Shown piece after piece: positions 1 through 10,746 of a stretch of DNA of 64,000 bases. Every line of letters begins with the position of its first letter. Within the stretch, counting starts at the first letter, position 1. The stretch spans positions 496,001 through 560,000 of the forward strand of contig NZ_JAKWBL010000001.1 in NCBI RefSeq assembly GCF_022513635.1, given 5' to 3'. The notes below the pieces were generated by a model, which saw only the letters and a program-made list of their open reading frames with translations, made no database searches and was not told the origin of the DNA. Source of the DNA: Paraniabella ginsengisoli. Lineage in GTDB: Bacteria; Bacteroidota; Bacteroidia; Chitinophagales; Chitinophagaceae. The position numbers were made by a program, and so were the translations under genes.

Positions 1-1
1 A

Positions 2-903
2 GGTGAGCAGGTAGAAATAGATAGTAGCTTTACGCGGAAATACACTAACCTGTTTCCGAATGTTGGTGCCGTTTATAGCATCAACGATAAAAATAAACTG
101 AGTTTTGCCTACAGCCGTCGGGTGCGCAGACCCGATTATGATGATCTGAATCCGTTTGTTTATTTTATAGATTCGCTTACTTACGGACAGGGAAATCCCT
201 ACCTGCAACCCGAATTTTCCAATAGGTTTGAACTAAGTCATACATACAGGAGTTTCCTGACATTAACTATAAGCCATACGCGAACTGATGATATTATAAC
301 ACAGCTATTAAAGCAGAACACCGAAAAGAAAACTACTTTTCAAACCACAGAAAACTTTGCAAAAAGAAGACAATGGGGAGCGTCAGTATCGATAAACAAA
401 CAATTGGTAAAATGGTGGAACCTGAGCCTTTATACCGGCGTATTTAATAATCAATACAAAGGGTTATACAATGATGGTAAAATAAATACACCGATAGAAG
501 TTGAAATTAATGTGCTTGATGCAAATGTGACCAATAGTTTTTCGTTTGCTAAAATATGGACAGGTGAAATAAGTGGCTGGTTTAGTTCAAGTCCTTCAGA
601 TGGACTAATAATTGGCAATCCAATGGGGGCTTTAAATGTTGCGTTGGCAAAACAAGTTTTTAAGAAAAAGGAACTCTTAAGATTGGAGCCAGAGATATTC
701 TGCGTACAAGCAACTTCAGCGGATATTCGCGATATGCTGATGTAGATATTACGGTTGATAATAACCGCCGAATGGATAATCCTCAGTTTAATGTTTCCCT
801 CGTCTATAAATTTGGCAGTAACGATATAAAACCCGCCCGTCGCCGCACCGGCAGCGCCGACGACGAGCAAAGCCGTGTAGGCAGTGGGGGAATTAGTGAA
901 TAG
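2..903 (+). CDS. TonB-dependent receptor, C-terminal beta-barrel part (cut by window edge)
   Basis: This is the 3' part of an outer-membrane beta-barrel receptor; its N-terminal plug lies outside the window. The open frame runs from base 2 and carries YSRRVRRPDYDDLNPF, the same barrel motif as YSRRIDRPDYQNMNPF in the next gene, so the two are tandem paralogues of the OMP_b-brl type. The frame breaks near 683-687. One extra G in the GG at 685-686 restores a normal barrel end (SLVYKFGSND, then a basic RRRTGS tail) stopping at 903, so I treat the break as a base-call loss. The substrate is unknown. Confidence 0.85.
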
Positions 904-1053
904 CTAATGGACTATTTCGCCTCATCACATTAGTAAATTGATTAATCAAAAAGTACCATTCGCCGTAGTTTTTTAACCATTCATCGGCAAAAGCTTTTCC
1001 AAATCATGATTTACAAATAGGTTTGCACATCAATTTATAAATCAAAGTTTGTT

Positions 1054-3497
1054 ATGAGATTCTTAGTATTGGCATTAGGTCTGTTTGTATTTCAGAATTT
1101 ATCCGCACAGAAAATTGAAGGCTCTGTTAAAGATGTGGATGGGAAAGGTTTGACTGCCGCCACCGTATCGTTATTAAATGGGAAGGATTCGTCTATCGTA
1201 AAATTGAATGCTACTGATAAAGATGGTGTTTACATTTTTGAGCACATCGCTCCAGGTTATTATATGCTGATGGCGAGCGCTGTGGGTTTTGATAAAGCTT
1301 ATTCCGGCACGTTTGATTATGCTGGTGATGATAAAAAGCTAGCAGATATTCAAATGGCTGCGTCAGCTACTGAAATGTCAGCAGTTGTTGTTACAGCAAA
1401 GAAACCTTTGATTGAGGTTAAGTCCGACAAAATGATTGTAAATGTAGAAGGCACGATCAATGCTACCGGTAATGATGCTTTAGAGCTTCTACGGAAATCT
1501 CCTGGCGTATTGGTTGATAAAGACGATAACCTAAGTATGGCGGGTAAAAATGGCGTTAGGGTTTATATTGACGGAAAACCATCACCACTTCGCGGTACTG
1601 ATCTTGCTAACTATCTGAAATCAACTCAATCCTCAAGTGTCGAAGCAATTGAGCTGATTACAAATCCATCTGCTAAATATGAAGCTGAAGGCAATGCCGG
1701 TATTATAAATATAAGGCTTAAGAAAAACAAATCTTATGGTTTAAACGGATCTGTTAATGCAGGTTACAGTGTGGCTAAGTATGCTAAATATGATGGCGGC
1801 ATTAATCTGAATTATCGCGTTGAAAAAGTAAATCTTTTCGGTAATTATAATCATAATCAGGGATTGCGATATAACAACCTGGGCCTTTATAGAGAGCAGG
1901 CTGATAGCGTGTTTGACCAGTTTGCTAATCAGGTAAACGATTTGAAGTCGCATAACTTTAAAGCAGGCCTTGATTACTTTATCAATGATAAAAATACGTT
2001 GGGTGTGTTGGTTAACGGAAGCATTTCTGATTTTGTTGAAAACAATGATGGGGAAATGACCATAGCTCCGCAATCTACCGGGGTTGTTGACCGCATCTTA
2101 AAAGCTAATTCGGATATTAATCAAAGCAATAAGAATTTTAATTATAATCTGAATTATCGGTATGCCGATACAAGCGGCCATGAATTAAATGTAGATGCAG
2201 ATTATGGCTACTATAATATCAGGAATAATCAATTGATCCCTAATATTTATTATGATGGATCTGGCACTACAGAATTATTCAGAAATGTTTACAGAATGAT
2301 AGCGCCAACGGATATTGATATCTACTCTTTCAAGGCCGATTATGAACAGCCATTGATGAAGGGAAAACTGGGATATGGTGGTAAGATTGGATATGTAAAA
2401 ACCGACAATGATTTTGGGCAGTATAATGTTGATGCTAACAATAATGAAAGTTTTGACCGTAACAGAAGCAATCGTTTTGAGTATACAGAAAGTGTAAACG
2501 CATTATATGTTAACTATAATAAGCAGTTTAAAGGCATTGCTATCCAATTGGGCGTAAGGGCAGAGCAAACTAATTCCGAAGGGTTGTCAACAGGAGAGCA
2601 GTTTATAAATATGAGTATGCACCTTATGATTCAGCTATAAAAAGAAGCTATCTTGATTTCTTTCCAAGTGCTGCCATCACTTTTAATAAGAACCCCATGA
2701 GTGTGTTCAATATTACTTATAGTCGTCGTATAGACAGGCCAGACTATCAAAATATGAACCCCTTTGAGTTTAAGCTGAACGATTATACTTATTCAAAAGG
2801 TAATACCAATTTGCGACCGCAATACACAAACAGCTTTGGAGTTACACACACTTATAAATATAAACTCAATACCAGCCTTACTTACAGCCATGTAAGCGAT
2901 ATGTTCGCTCGCATCCTCGAGCCAGAAGGGTCGGTTCAATATCAAACCCCTCGTAACCTTGCTACGCAGGATGTTGTTAGCATGAATGTAACTTATCCTT
3001 TCAGCTATAAATGGTATAGTTTTTTTACCAGTCTGACTGGAAATTACACGTATTACAAAGCTGACTTCGGGGGTAACAGGAAAATCAATCAGGATGTTGT
3101 TAATGGACAAATCTATATTCAAAATACATTTAAGTTACATAAAGATTTGACTGCAGAACTTACAGGCTTATATATTACACCATTTATTTGGGAAGGCACA
3201 TTTCGTGGTAAAGCAATGGGATTTGTAAGTGCTGGTCTTCAAAAAAATGTACTTAAAGGAAAAGGTACAATAAAGGCTAGTGTTGATGATATCTTTAAAA
3301 CAATGCGTTTCAGAGGTATTAACGACTATGCCGGTGCCTATAGTCGAATTGATGCAGCCTGGGAAAGTCGTATGTTTAAGATCAATTTCAATTATCGTTT
3401 TGGAAGCAACCAGGTTAAAGCGGCCCGCCAGCGTAAAACAGGTTTAGAAAGCGAAGGTAAGCGTGCCCAAAATTCCGGAGGCAATCCCGGTCAATAA
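1054..3497 (+). CDS. TonB-dependent receptor with carboxypeptidase-like N-terminal domain (OMP_b-brl family)
   Basis: A complete outer-membrane receptor of about 814 residues. A signal peptide (MRFLVLALGLFVFQNLSAQ) is followed by a carboxypeptidase-regulatory-like beta domain (about 20-110), a plug domain (about 115-225, with DALELLRKSPGV and GNAGIINIRLKK) and a long barrel ending in FNYRFGSNQVKAARQRK. The frame shifts by one lost base near 2612: up to there it reads frame 1, and downstream frame 3 continues through YSRRIDRPDYQNMNPF. The join is seamless, so this is one gene. The ligand is unknown; receptors of this group usually lack a SusD partner, and none is adjacent. It parallels the partial gene just upstream, suggesting tandem duplication. 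Confidence 0.88.
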
Positions 3498-3519
3498 AAG
3501 CTTAGTTTTGTTGGTTTAT

Positions 3520-3552
3520 AAAAGTTGTCGACTATTTGTTGGCAACTTTTTT
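3520..3552 (+). terminator. Rho-independent terminator after the receptor gene
   Basis: AAAAGTTG at 3520-3527 pairs with CAACTTTT at 3543-3550 and is followed by further T residues. It lies 22 bases after the receptor stop codon. Confidence 0.6.
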
Positions 3553-3651
3553 GCATTGCATAAATCGTGAACATAATACGATATCTCAAATAAATAGATT
3601 TTAACCAGTCAATCGCCGCAATTATCTGGCAGACGTGTAAATATTTTACTA

Positions 3652-4149
3652 ATGAAAGTTATTATACCCCTCTTGATCGGCTGTTTAGTAATTATTAGTT
3701 GCAACAATTCATCAAAAGTTAACAAGTCAGAAGAAACTGATTCGACAGTTGCGGTGAAAGACAGCAGCGTGCTGATGGATAGTATTACAGAAATGGATAC
3801 TGCTTCGGCAGTGATGCCCAGGGAAAGTATTATTCAGGTTCCTATTGCAGCCGAAACATTACCTATAACAAAATTGCAAAGGACCATTACTTCAGACATG
3901 CAATCTGTTCATGTTTTACTGAATGATTTGGATGTAGGTTTGCTCAGAGTAAGTATTAGTCATAGCCTCCCTGATGCAAATATCAGGATTAGCCAGATAG
4001 TTTTGCCGGATGGAAGTACCGATGGCCCTTTTGGTCAGCAAATGTCATTTGATGTAAAACAAAAAGGTAATTATACAATCATTATTAATAAGAGCAATAT
4101 GGCATCGGGGACACAAGTGGGTGATGTCTTTATAACGATAGAAAGATAA
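3652..4149 (+). CDS. Predicted lipoprotein of unknown function
   Basis: 165 residues. The N-terminus MKVIIPLLIGCLVIISC is a lipoprotein signal peptide with a lipobox ending at Cys17, so the protein is probably anchored in the periplasm or outer membrane. A Ser/Thr/Asp-rich linker (about 18-75) leads to a C-terminal part (about 85-165) with alternating hydrophobic strands and GNYTIIINKSN near the end, which looks like a small beta-sandwich. I do not recognise a specific family. It is flanked by the receptor terminator and a small hydrophilic gene on the same strand. Confidence 0.75.
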   Translation: MKVIIPLLIGCLVIISCNNSSKVNKSEETDSTVAVKDSSVLMDSITEMDTASAVMPRESIIQVPIAAETLPITKLQRTITSDMQSVHVLLNDLDVGLLRVSISHSLPDANIRISQIVLPDGSTDGPFGQQMSFDVKQKGNYTIIINKSNMASGTQVGDVFITIER

Positions 4150-4219
4150 ATTTGTTAGGTATGATAATTGCACCTATTAGGTAATAATAAACGATTTTTA
4201 ATTTTAAAAACTATTGGTT

Positions 4220-4420
4220 ATGGATAATGAAAATTTAAAAAAAAATCAAAAGGAACACGAAGATGCGCCTATCAAGCCAGATCCTGAAACGCTTGGAAAA
4301 ACTGATCCACAGGAAGATATGGAAGGTCCGGTATCTTCATTAATGCAAAAAGGAAGCAAAGTGATGGAAAGCAAAGAAGATAAGAAAGATGCTTCGAAAA
4401 AGCATGATGAAAAAATGTAA
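4220..4420 (+). CDS. Small, highly charged disordered protein
   Basis: 66 residues from the ATG at 4220; a TTG six bases upstream in the same frame is a less likely start. Composition is almost entirely Lys, Glu, Asp, Pro and Ser, with no hydrophobic core, signal peptide or membrane segment, and the C-terminus is Lys-rich (KKDASKKHDEKM). Probably an intrinsically disordered cytoplasmic protein, perhaps stress-related; function unknown. It sits between the lipoprotein and a convergent terminator hairpin. Confidence 0.55.
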   Translation: MDNENLKKNQKEHEDAPIKPDPETLGKTDPQEDMEGPVSSLMQKGSKVMESKEDKKDASKKHDEKM

Positions 4421-4437
4421 TTAAGATTACCAGGGAC

Positions 4438-4461
4438 TGCATAGAGCTTTTGCTCTATGCA
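4438..4461. terminator. Bidirectional terminator-like hairpin
   Basis: TGCATAGAGC (4438-4447), loop TTTT, GCTCTATGCA (4452-4461): a perfect 10-bp stem between convergent genes. Its right arm overlaps the stop codon of the acyl-CoA synthetase gene on the minus strand. It lacks a strong T tract. Confidence 0.55.
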
Positions 4462-6238
4462 TAAATTCCCTCAATAACATCTTTGTACTTTTCCATTATT
4501 ACTTTTCTTTTAAGGCTCATTTTAGGTGTCATCTCACCGCCATCAACGCTCCACTCATGTTGGAGTAATATGAATTTTTTTATTTGTTCAACATGATTGA
4601 AATTAACATTGTGATGATCTATTACTGAGCGAAAAAGATCATGAATTTCCTGGCTGTTTATTATTTCTTCATCTGTTAGATCTGCAATATTATTCTCTTT
4701 CATCCAGTCACGGATCGCATTAAAAGATGGAACAACAAGGGCGCTAACAAATTTCCTTTCACTACCCAGCACAATTATCTGCTCTATAAATTTGCTTTCT
4801 TTCATCTTGTTTTCAATAGGCTGAGGAGCTACATACTTACCACCACTGGTTTTAAATAATTCTTTTTTACGATCCGTTATTTTATAAAAACGGTTTTCGA
4901 TAATAGTGCCGATATCGCCTGTGTGTAACCATCCGTCTTTTATAACTTCTGCAGTTAATTCGGGATGTTTATAATAACCTAACATGACACTTGCTCCTTT
5001 CACTAAAATTTCACTGTCTTCAGCAAGTTTTACTTCAATGCCTTCAATGGGTGGCCCAACGGTTCCAAAATAAGTTTCGTTATTCTGTTTTCGGTTCACG
5101 CAAATAACCGGGCTGTTTTCTGTTGGTCCATAACCTTCATAAATAGGTATTCCGGCCGCATTAAAAATACGCAACAACTTCTCAGATGCGGCGGCTCCGC
5201 CGGTAATGATAAAACTAATATTACCGCCTAAAGCTTCGCGCCATTTGCTAAAAACCAACTTTCGCGCAATGTTTAGTTTGATTTTATACAAACCTCCCGG
5301 AGGTTTTCTATTGTCGTATTTCATACCAAGGCCAACGCTCCAGAAAAAAAGTGCCCTTTTTATACCGGTTAGTTCATTTCCCTTAGCCATGATCTTTTCG
5401 TACACTTTCTCTAATAATCTTGGCACAGTAGTAAATCCATCAGGCTTTACTTCTTTCAGATTTTCTCCAATCGTCTCCAAACTTTCTGCATAAAAGATAC
5501 TAATACCGCTAAAAAGATATAAGTAGGTGATCATCTTTTCAAAAATATGATTGAGCGGTAAAAAGCTAAGTGTTTTTGTTTGTGGTTGGTCGGGAAACGG
5601 AAAACTAGCCTTCGAAAAAAGATGTTGCTTACAATATTGCTATGGCTTAACATTACACCCTTTGGTGTTCCTGTTGTGCCGCTGGTATAAATAATAGTAG
5701 CTACATGAGAATTGGGGATTTGCTTTTTTGCTGATTCTACTTGCTCCAAAAGATCAGGCGAAGCTAAAGCTAAAAGTTCTGTATAATGGGCTGCTCCTTT
5801 TACTTCATCAAAAGTATAAATGCCTTTTAAAGAATCACTATTTAATGATCGAACTTTTTCAAGTAATTCTTCATTACTAACAAATATATATTTAGCTTCG
5901 GATTCTTTGAGAATATATTCCATCTCTGCAGGACTGGTTGTTGGGTACATCGGTACAAGGATCGCCCCGATTTGTTGAACGGCCAGGTCCGCAAAAACCC
6001 ATTCTGGCCTGTTATTGCTAATGATAGCAATTTTATCGCTGCCTTCCGGTGTGAAATTTTTGCCACTTACTCCTTTTGCTAATAAGCCGGCAGATAGGCG
6101 GTTTACAATATCGGCAACGTCTTTTGTTGCATGTGATCTCCATTGCCCATTTTCTTTGGCATTAAGCATATTAGTTTTCGGAAATGCGGTTAGCTGGTGC
6201 GCAACGGCATCAAACAATCGGTATTCTGGATAACCCAT
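4455..6238 (-). CDS. Long-chain fatty acid--CoA ligase (AMP-forming)
   Basis: ATP-dependent activation of long-chain fatty acids to acyl-CoA, the entry step for beta-oxidation or lipid synthesis. The AMP-binding P-loop motif YTSGTTGTPKGV is in the N-terminal half, GYGPTENSPVI (A5 motif) and TGDIG in the C-terminal half, and the lid ends with TPKMSLKR. Total about 595 residues, typical for bacterial long-chain (FAA1/FadD15-like) enzymes. The frame breaks once, at the A6 run 5615-5620; a seventh A gives a continuous protein (SFLPLNHIFEKMITY across the join). It stands alone, 127 bases downstream of the TPR gene and separated from it by a terminator. Confidence 0.9.
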
Positions 6239-6317
6239 AGTAATCGTTTAATAACAGACAAGTTAAGAAAAATAGTTAAATAAAAGGATGCTCGTTCAGT
6301 TCTGTTTTTGCATAAAA

Positions 6318-6343
6318 AAACCACCCGAACAAGCAGGTGGTTT
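6318..6343 (-). terminator. Rho-independent terminator of the TPR gene
   Basis: AAACCACC (6318-6325) pairs with GGTGGTTT (6336-6343). On the minus strand the stem is followed by a run of T residues. It lies 22 bases downstream of the TPR gene stop. Confidence 0.75.
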
Positions 6344-6365
6344 GGGACTTTATGCTATAACAAAT

Positions 6366-7384
6366 TTATTTTAAAGAATAGGCTTGATTGACGGGCATTT
6401 TAAATACTCTTGAGGTATGGAACGCTGTAAACTTATCATATTCTTCTTTATGCGCCTGAACCCATTTTTCAAAATTAGCCTGATTGTCTACCGGTCCAAA
6501 CATCCATTGGTTGTAAGAATCGAACAAACCATCTTTCATTAATTGTTGATGATAATCGAACAATTTAAAAGGGAATTCTTTTGCATAAGATGTGTTCCAG
6601 TCAAGAATAAAACGAGTACGAATCATAGCCAGGCTTTCAGGTGTAATACCCTGAGCCGAAATGCCGGATTGTTTAGCAAAAGTTTCAAGAACAGCTTTTG
6701 CAAACGCATTCTTTTGATTCGCCGCATCAGCTTTGAGATTGTTAGAAATAAAAAGCTTTTGCTTGTATGCATCTAAAACCATTTTCTTAATACTGTTTGC
6801 TTTAGGATTCAGGCTTTCCATATTTGCGTATATTTCGCCATATATTATAGCCCAAACTTTATCATCTTGCTGTTTGTAATAATATACCGCTGCATTATAA
6901 TAATTGCCCCCGTAAGATGGTGCTACCTGGATACCTTTTTCCCAATGTTGTATGGCTCCGGTTGGGTTTTTCATAATCTCCAACAGTTCTCCATAGTCGT
7001 TATATAAAGGCCCGCTTTTTGGAAAATCTTTCAAACCATCTTTGTAATTTTTCTCTGCCGCACTATAATTTTCCTGTGCTTTGTAAATATTACCTGCTAA
7101 CTGGTATGCAGCCGGGTCACAATCCGGGCTTGCAATTACTGGTTTAATGCTTTCTAAAGCCTTTGTATAACTTTTTTGATAATAATAGGCCAATGCCAGG
7201 TCTTTTTGAATACCCATGTCATTTTTATCCGTTTCATTAGCTTTGGTAAGCACTAAAACTGCGTTATCCAAATCGCCTGATTGCATAAAAGTTCTTGCGC
7301 GCTGACGCTCAGAAGAAAGGCTGTTTTGCGCAAGCAAATTCATGCAAATAGGTATAAATAAAGCAGTTACAAATATTTTTTCAT
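6366..7384 (-). CDS. Exported tetratricopeptide repeat protein
   Basis: About 339 residues with TPR-like helical repeats in the first 190 (AAYQLAGNIYKAQENYSAAEKNYKDGL, NYYNAAVYYYKQ fragments) and an unassigned C-terminal domain rich in aromatic residues. The longest intact frame begins with an internal Met at 7343, but the upstream ATG at 7384 is one base out of frame across the T6 run at 7376-7381. With a seventh base the start reads MKKIFVTALFIPICMNLLAQ, a clean signal peptide. I therefore place the start at 7384. Probably a periplasmic scaffold; partner unknown. Confidence 0.8.
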
Positions 7385-7566
7385 TAAATCAATTTTTTGA
7401 TACGTAAAAACACAAAAAACAAGCCGAAAATATTTTCGTTATATTATTTGAGATGCAAAAGTAGGCGAAAGGGTGGCAGCATGTAAAAAAATATTTCACA
7501 GTAATCAACAAGAATGCGAAAATATCTGAGTTGCTGGCCAGCAAAGATGAAGATTTGTAACGATAG

Positions 7567-7603
7567 AATATATGTGCTCATGTATGTTGTTCTGTACAAG
7601 CGA
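7567..7603 (+). repeat. Dispersed spacer repeat, copy 1 (degenerate)
   Basis: Contains TGTACAAGCGA preceded by TATGTGCTCATG. It matches the copy at 13264-13306 and, more distantly, the core CAGTACAAGAGTGCGACG found at 35890 and elsewhere. Confidence 0.5.
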
Positions 7604-7619
7604 TCCGCCAGCTGGCGGA
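7604..7619. repeat. Perfect 16-bp palindrome
   Basis: TCCGCCAGCTGGCGGA is identical to its reverse complement and abuts spacer-repeat copy 1. A related TCCGCC/GGCGGA hairpin lies at 57648-57662. Confidence 0.7.
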
Positions 7620-7851
7620 AAGGAAGATGCTATTTATTCTTTTGCTGAAAACAAAATTGATATGTATATTTTATTCGGTTTTTTAAGTCGCATTGTATGA
7701 ATGTTAAAACATTTAAACAGGGTAATAATTATAATCCAGAAGTTTACATTTGTAACCTCACATTTTTTGTAGAATGAAATGTCAGGCCATTTGGCTCTTT
7801 TGAATTTCTATTGTCAGATAAATTCATATTATATATATAAAATAAAAATGG

Positions 7852-9552
7852 ATGAAAATAGCATTGGCGCAACAAAACTATCACATCGGGAATTTTGATT
7901 CGAATGTAAAAAAGATGATCGACGCGATAACGCAGGCGCGGAATGAAGGCGCAGACCTGGTTGTTTTTTCCGAACTATGTATTTGCGGTTATCCACCGCG
8001 AGATTTTTTAGAGTTCAGCGATTTTATTAATCAATGTTACAAAGCGATTGATACGATAAGAGGGCATGCTGACGATATTGGCGTGCTGGTTGGTGCGCCT
8101 GCAAGAAATGCAGATTCGCAGGGTAAAGACCTTTTCAATGCAGTCTTTTTACTTTACGAGAAAGAAATAAAAGGGGAAGTTCATAAAACGCTGCTTCCAA
8201 CTTATGATGTGTTTGATGAAGGCCGGTATTTTGAACCTGCTTATAGCTGGAATGTGCTTGAGTTTAAAGGAAAGAAATTAGCAGTTACTATTTGTGAAGA
8301 TATTTGGAACATGGGTAGTAATCCATTGTATAGGACAACGCCCATGGAAGAGTTGATAAAGTTTGCTCCAGATGTGATGATCAACCTTTCTGCATCTCCG
8401 TATAATTATGCGCAGGATATTGTACGCAACAGCATTGTAAAAGCGCATACACTAAAATATAATCTACCAATGTTGTATTGTAATACGGTAGGTTCTCAAA
8501 CTGAAATTGTGTTTGATGGCGGAAGTCTTGTTTACAATAATGCTGGTAATAAAGTAGGAGAGTTGAAATATTTTGAAGAAGATTTTAAGGTGTTTGATTT
8601 AAATGAGCTGGTAAATAAACAGGCTGTAGGTTTGCAGGATGTGAAGGTTTACTATGCAGCGTCTGATGTTGGCGCTGACAAAAATGTGCTGGAATACCTG
8701 GCAGATGAAAAAAGTATTGAAGAAATACATGCCGCTCTGATACTTGGAATAAAAGACTATTTTTCGAAGATGGGCTTTACTAAAGCTATTATAGGGTCAA
8801 GCGGAGGAATAGACAGTTCTGTAACTATTGCGCTTGCAGTTGAAGCATTAGGAAAAGACAACGTTAGGGCAGTTTTGATGCCGTCTCAATATTCAACTTC
8901 ACATTCTGTAAGCGATGCAGAACAACTAAGTAAGAATCTTGAAAACCCTTATGACATTATAGCGATCAAAAATATTTATGAAACATTTCTTACTGAACTC
9001 AATCCGATATTTAAGGATCTGCCTTTCAGCGTAGCAGAAGAAAATATTCAAAGCCGTACGCGCGGAAATTTATTGATGGCAATTGCCAATAAATTTGGAT
9101 ATATTCTTTTGAACACATCTAATAAAAGTGAACTGGCTACAGGATATGGTACATTGTATGGAGATATGGCGGGTGGGTTAGGTGTTTTAGGAGACGTTTA
9201 TAAAACACAGGTTTATGCCTTAGCGAAGTTTATCAACAGAGATAGAGAGATAATTCCTGAACATATTTTAACAAAAGCGCCTTCGGCTGAATTAAGGCCC
9301 GATCAAAAGGATAGCGACAGTCTGCCTGAATATGACGAGCTGGATACCATACTTTTCAAATATATTGAAGAGCGGCAGGGCCCGAAAGAATTGATTGCAC
9401 AAGGGTTCGATGAGAAGCTGGTCAACCGGATTTTAAGAATGGTTAATTTGAATGAATATAAGCGTAACCAGTTTTGTCCAATCATCCGGGTTAGCTACAA
9501 AGCGTTTGGTGTGGGAAGAAGAATTCCTATTGTGGCAAAATATTTGAGTTGA
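7852..9552 (+). CDS. nadE: Glutamine-dependent NAD+ synthetase
   Basis: Final step of NAD biosynthesis: deamido-NAD plus glutamine and ATP gives NAD+. The 566-residue protein joins an N-terminal nitrilase-type glutaminase (catalytic triad visible as Glu41 in VFSELC, Lys112 in VHKTLLP, Cys148 in VTICEDIW) to a C-terminal synthetase with the ATP PP-loop GSSGGIDSSV near residue 318 and KSELATGYGTLYGD. The start MKIALAQ is standard for the family; another ATG at 7848 is out of frame. The gene is intact, monocistronic in appearance, and followed by an inverted-repeat spacer before moxR. Confidence 0.97.
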   Translation: MKIALAQQNYHIGNFDSNVKKMIDAITQARNEGADLVVFSELCICGYPPRDFLEFSDFINQCYKAIDTIRGHADDIGVLVGAPARNADSQGKDLFNAVFLLYEKEIKGEVHKTLLPTYDVFDEGRYFEPAYSWNVLEFKGKKLAVTICEDIWNMGSNPLYRTTPMEELIKFAPDVMINLSASPYNYAQDIVRNSIVKAHTLKYNLPMLYCNTVGSQTEIVFDGGSLVYNNAGNKVGELKYFEEDFKVFDLNELVNKQAVGLQDVKVYYAASDVGADKNVLEYLADEKSIEEIHAALILGIKDYFSKMGFTKAIIGSSGGIDSSVTIALAVEALGKDNVRAVLMPSQYSTSHSVSDAEQLSKNLENPYDIIAIKNIYETFLTELNPIFKDLPFSVAEENIQSRTRGNLLMAIANKFGYILLNTSNKSELATGYGTLYGDMAGGLGVLGDVYKTQVYALAKFINRDREIIPEHILTKAPSAELRPDQKDSDSLPEYDELDTILFKYIEERQGPKELIAQGFDEKLVNRILRMVNLNEYKRNQFCPIIRVSYKAFGVGRRIPIVAKYLS

Positions 9553-9570
9553 TGAGGAGGCAGGGGAATA

Positions 9571-9653
9571 GGAAGTGGTAAGTAGCGAGTAGGAAAAATG
9601 AAAAATGATAAATGGAGTCTGCATTTCCCCCTCGCTACTCGCTATTTCCCACT
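9571..9653. repeat. Imperfect inverted repeat in the nadE-moxR spacer
   Basis: The left arm (9571-9593, with TAGCGAGTAG) and right arm (9631-9653) pair over roughly 20 bases with a few mismatches. Related phrases (cacttgctacttgcta) occur in the spacer near 39358, so this may be a dispersed low-complexity repeat. Confidence 0.5.
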
Positions 9654-9678
9654 TTGTCATCACTATTAACTATTAACA

Positions 9679-10685
9679 ATGAACTTAACAAAGACAGCAG
9701 AAGATATTAAGATATTAAACGAAAAGATCGCTAATGCAAGCACTTTTGTAGACCGGCTTAAAGATGAAGTTGGTCACATTATCGTTGGGCAGGCGCACAT
9801 GCTTGATCGCCTGTTGATCGGATTGCTAAGTAATGGCCACGTTCTTTTGGAAGGTGTTCCTGGCTTAGCTAAAACGCTGACGATAAAATCGCTTGCAACA
9901 GCTATTCAGGCTAATTTCAGCAGGATACAATTTACGCCAGACCTGCTACCTGCCGATGTGATAGGGACACTGATGTACAATCAGCAGCAAAATGATTTTG
10001 TGGTACGCAAAGGGCCCATTTTCGCCAATTTTATTTTGGCAGATGAGATAAACCGTGCCCCAGCCAAAGTGCAGTCTGCATTGTTGGAAGCTATGCAGGA
10101 GCGGCAGGTTACCATTGGCAATACAACTTATAATCTTGAAGAGCCATTTTTAGTATTGGCCACGCAAAACCCATTGGAACAGGAAGGAACATATCCGCTA
10201 CCTGAAGCGCAGGTTGACCGATTCATTATGAAAGTGATCGTTCGTTATCCTGAAATGCAGGAAGAACAGTTGATATTAAGATCTAATGTACAGTCCGTAA
10301 AGATGCCGGAAATCAACCCTGTCGTAAATATTGAAGATGTTCTACATGCGAGAGATTTGGTTCGGAATATTTATTTAGATGAAAAGGTTGAGCAGTATAT
10401 ATTGGATATCGTTTTCGCTACAAGATATCCTGGCCGTTACGAAATGCAAAAGTTAGAACCATTGATTGCATACGGTGCTTCACCGCGTGGTAGCATTAAT
10501 TTAGCGCTGGCAGGAAAGGCTCAGGCTTTTTTGAAAAAAGAGGGTTTGTTATGCCTGAAGATGTTAGAAGTATAGCGCATGACGTGTTGAGACATCGTAT
10601 TGGGCTTACTTATGAGGCAGAAGCAGAAAATGTAGATGTAGAAAAAATTATCGATGAAATATTAAGTAAGGTGAATGTACCGTGA
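9679..10685 (+). CDS. MoxR-family AAA+ ATPase
   Basis: AAA+ chaperone-like ATPase, first gene of a Bat/aerotolerance-type operon. Walker A is GVPGLAKT, Walker B is ILADEINRAPAK, and ATQNPLEQEGTYPLPEAQVDR holds sensor and arginine-finger elements. The frame breaks at the T3 run 10545-10547; one more T restores the usual C-terminus (GFVMPEDVRSIAHDVLRHRI) ending at 10685, for about 335 residues. It is normally followed directly by a DUF58 gene, but here a four-helix-bundle gene lies in between. Confidence 0.92.
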
Positions 10686-10687
10686 GG

Positions 10688-10722
10688 GGTGGAGAGTTGA
10701 CAGATGGAAGTTGACAGTTGAT
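10688..10722 (+). repeat. GTTGACAG-type repeat, left flank of the four-helix-bundle gene
   Basis: AGTTGACAGATGGAAGTTG followed by ACAGTTGATAG, starting three bases after the moxR stop. An inverted, diverged copy lies at 11113-11149, and direct copies at 12027 and 13092. Confidence 0.6.
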
Positions 10723-10746
10723 AGAAAAACTATAAAAACATCAATC

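Larger units (their letters stand above)
7385..7847. other. Divergent spacer before nadE
   Basis: 463 bases without a convincing gene. It contains a copy of the dispersed spacer repeat, a perfect 16-bp palindrome, and a Bacteroidota-like -7 element (TACATTTG, 7745-7752) about 100 bases before nadE. No good -33 box is seen. Confidence 0.4.

Noticed and set aside
451-870. 139-residue open frame on the minus strand
   Set aside because: Lies entirely opposite the receptor barrel, which has clear family motifs; no signal or domain of its own.
4438-4461. REP-family palindrome
   Set aside because: Perfect hairpin, but sequence unrelated to the AGACCTTCGAGG family and positioned as a terminator.
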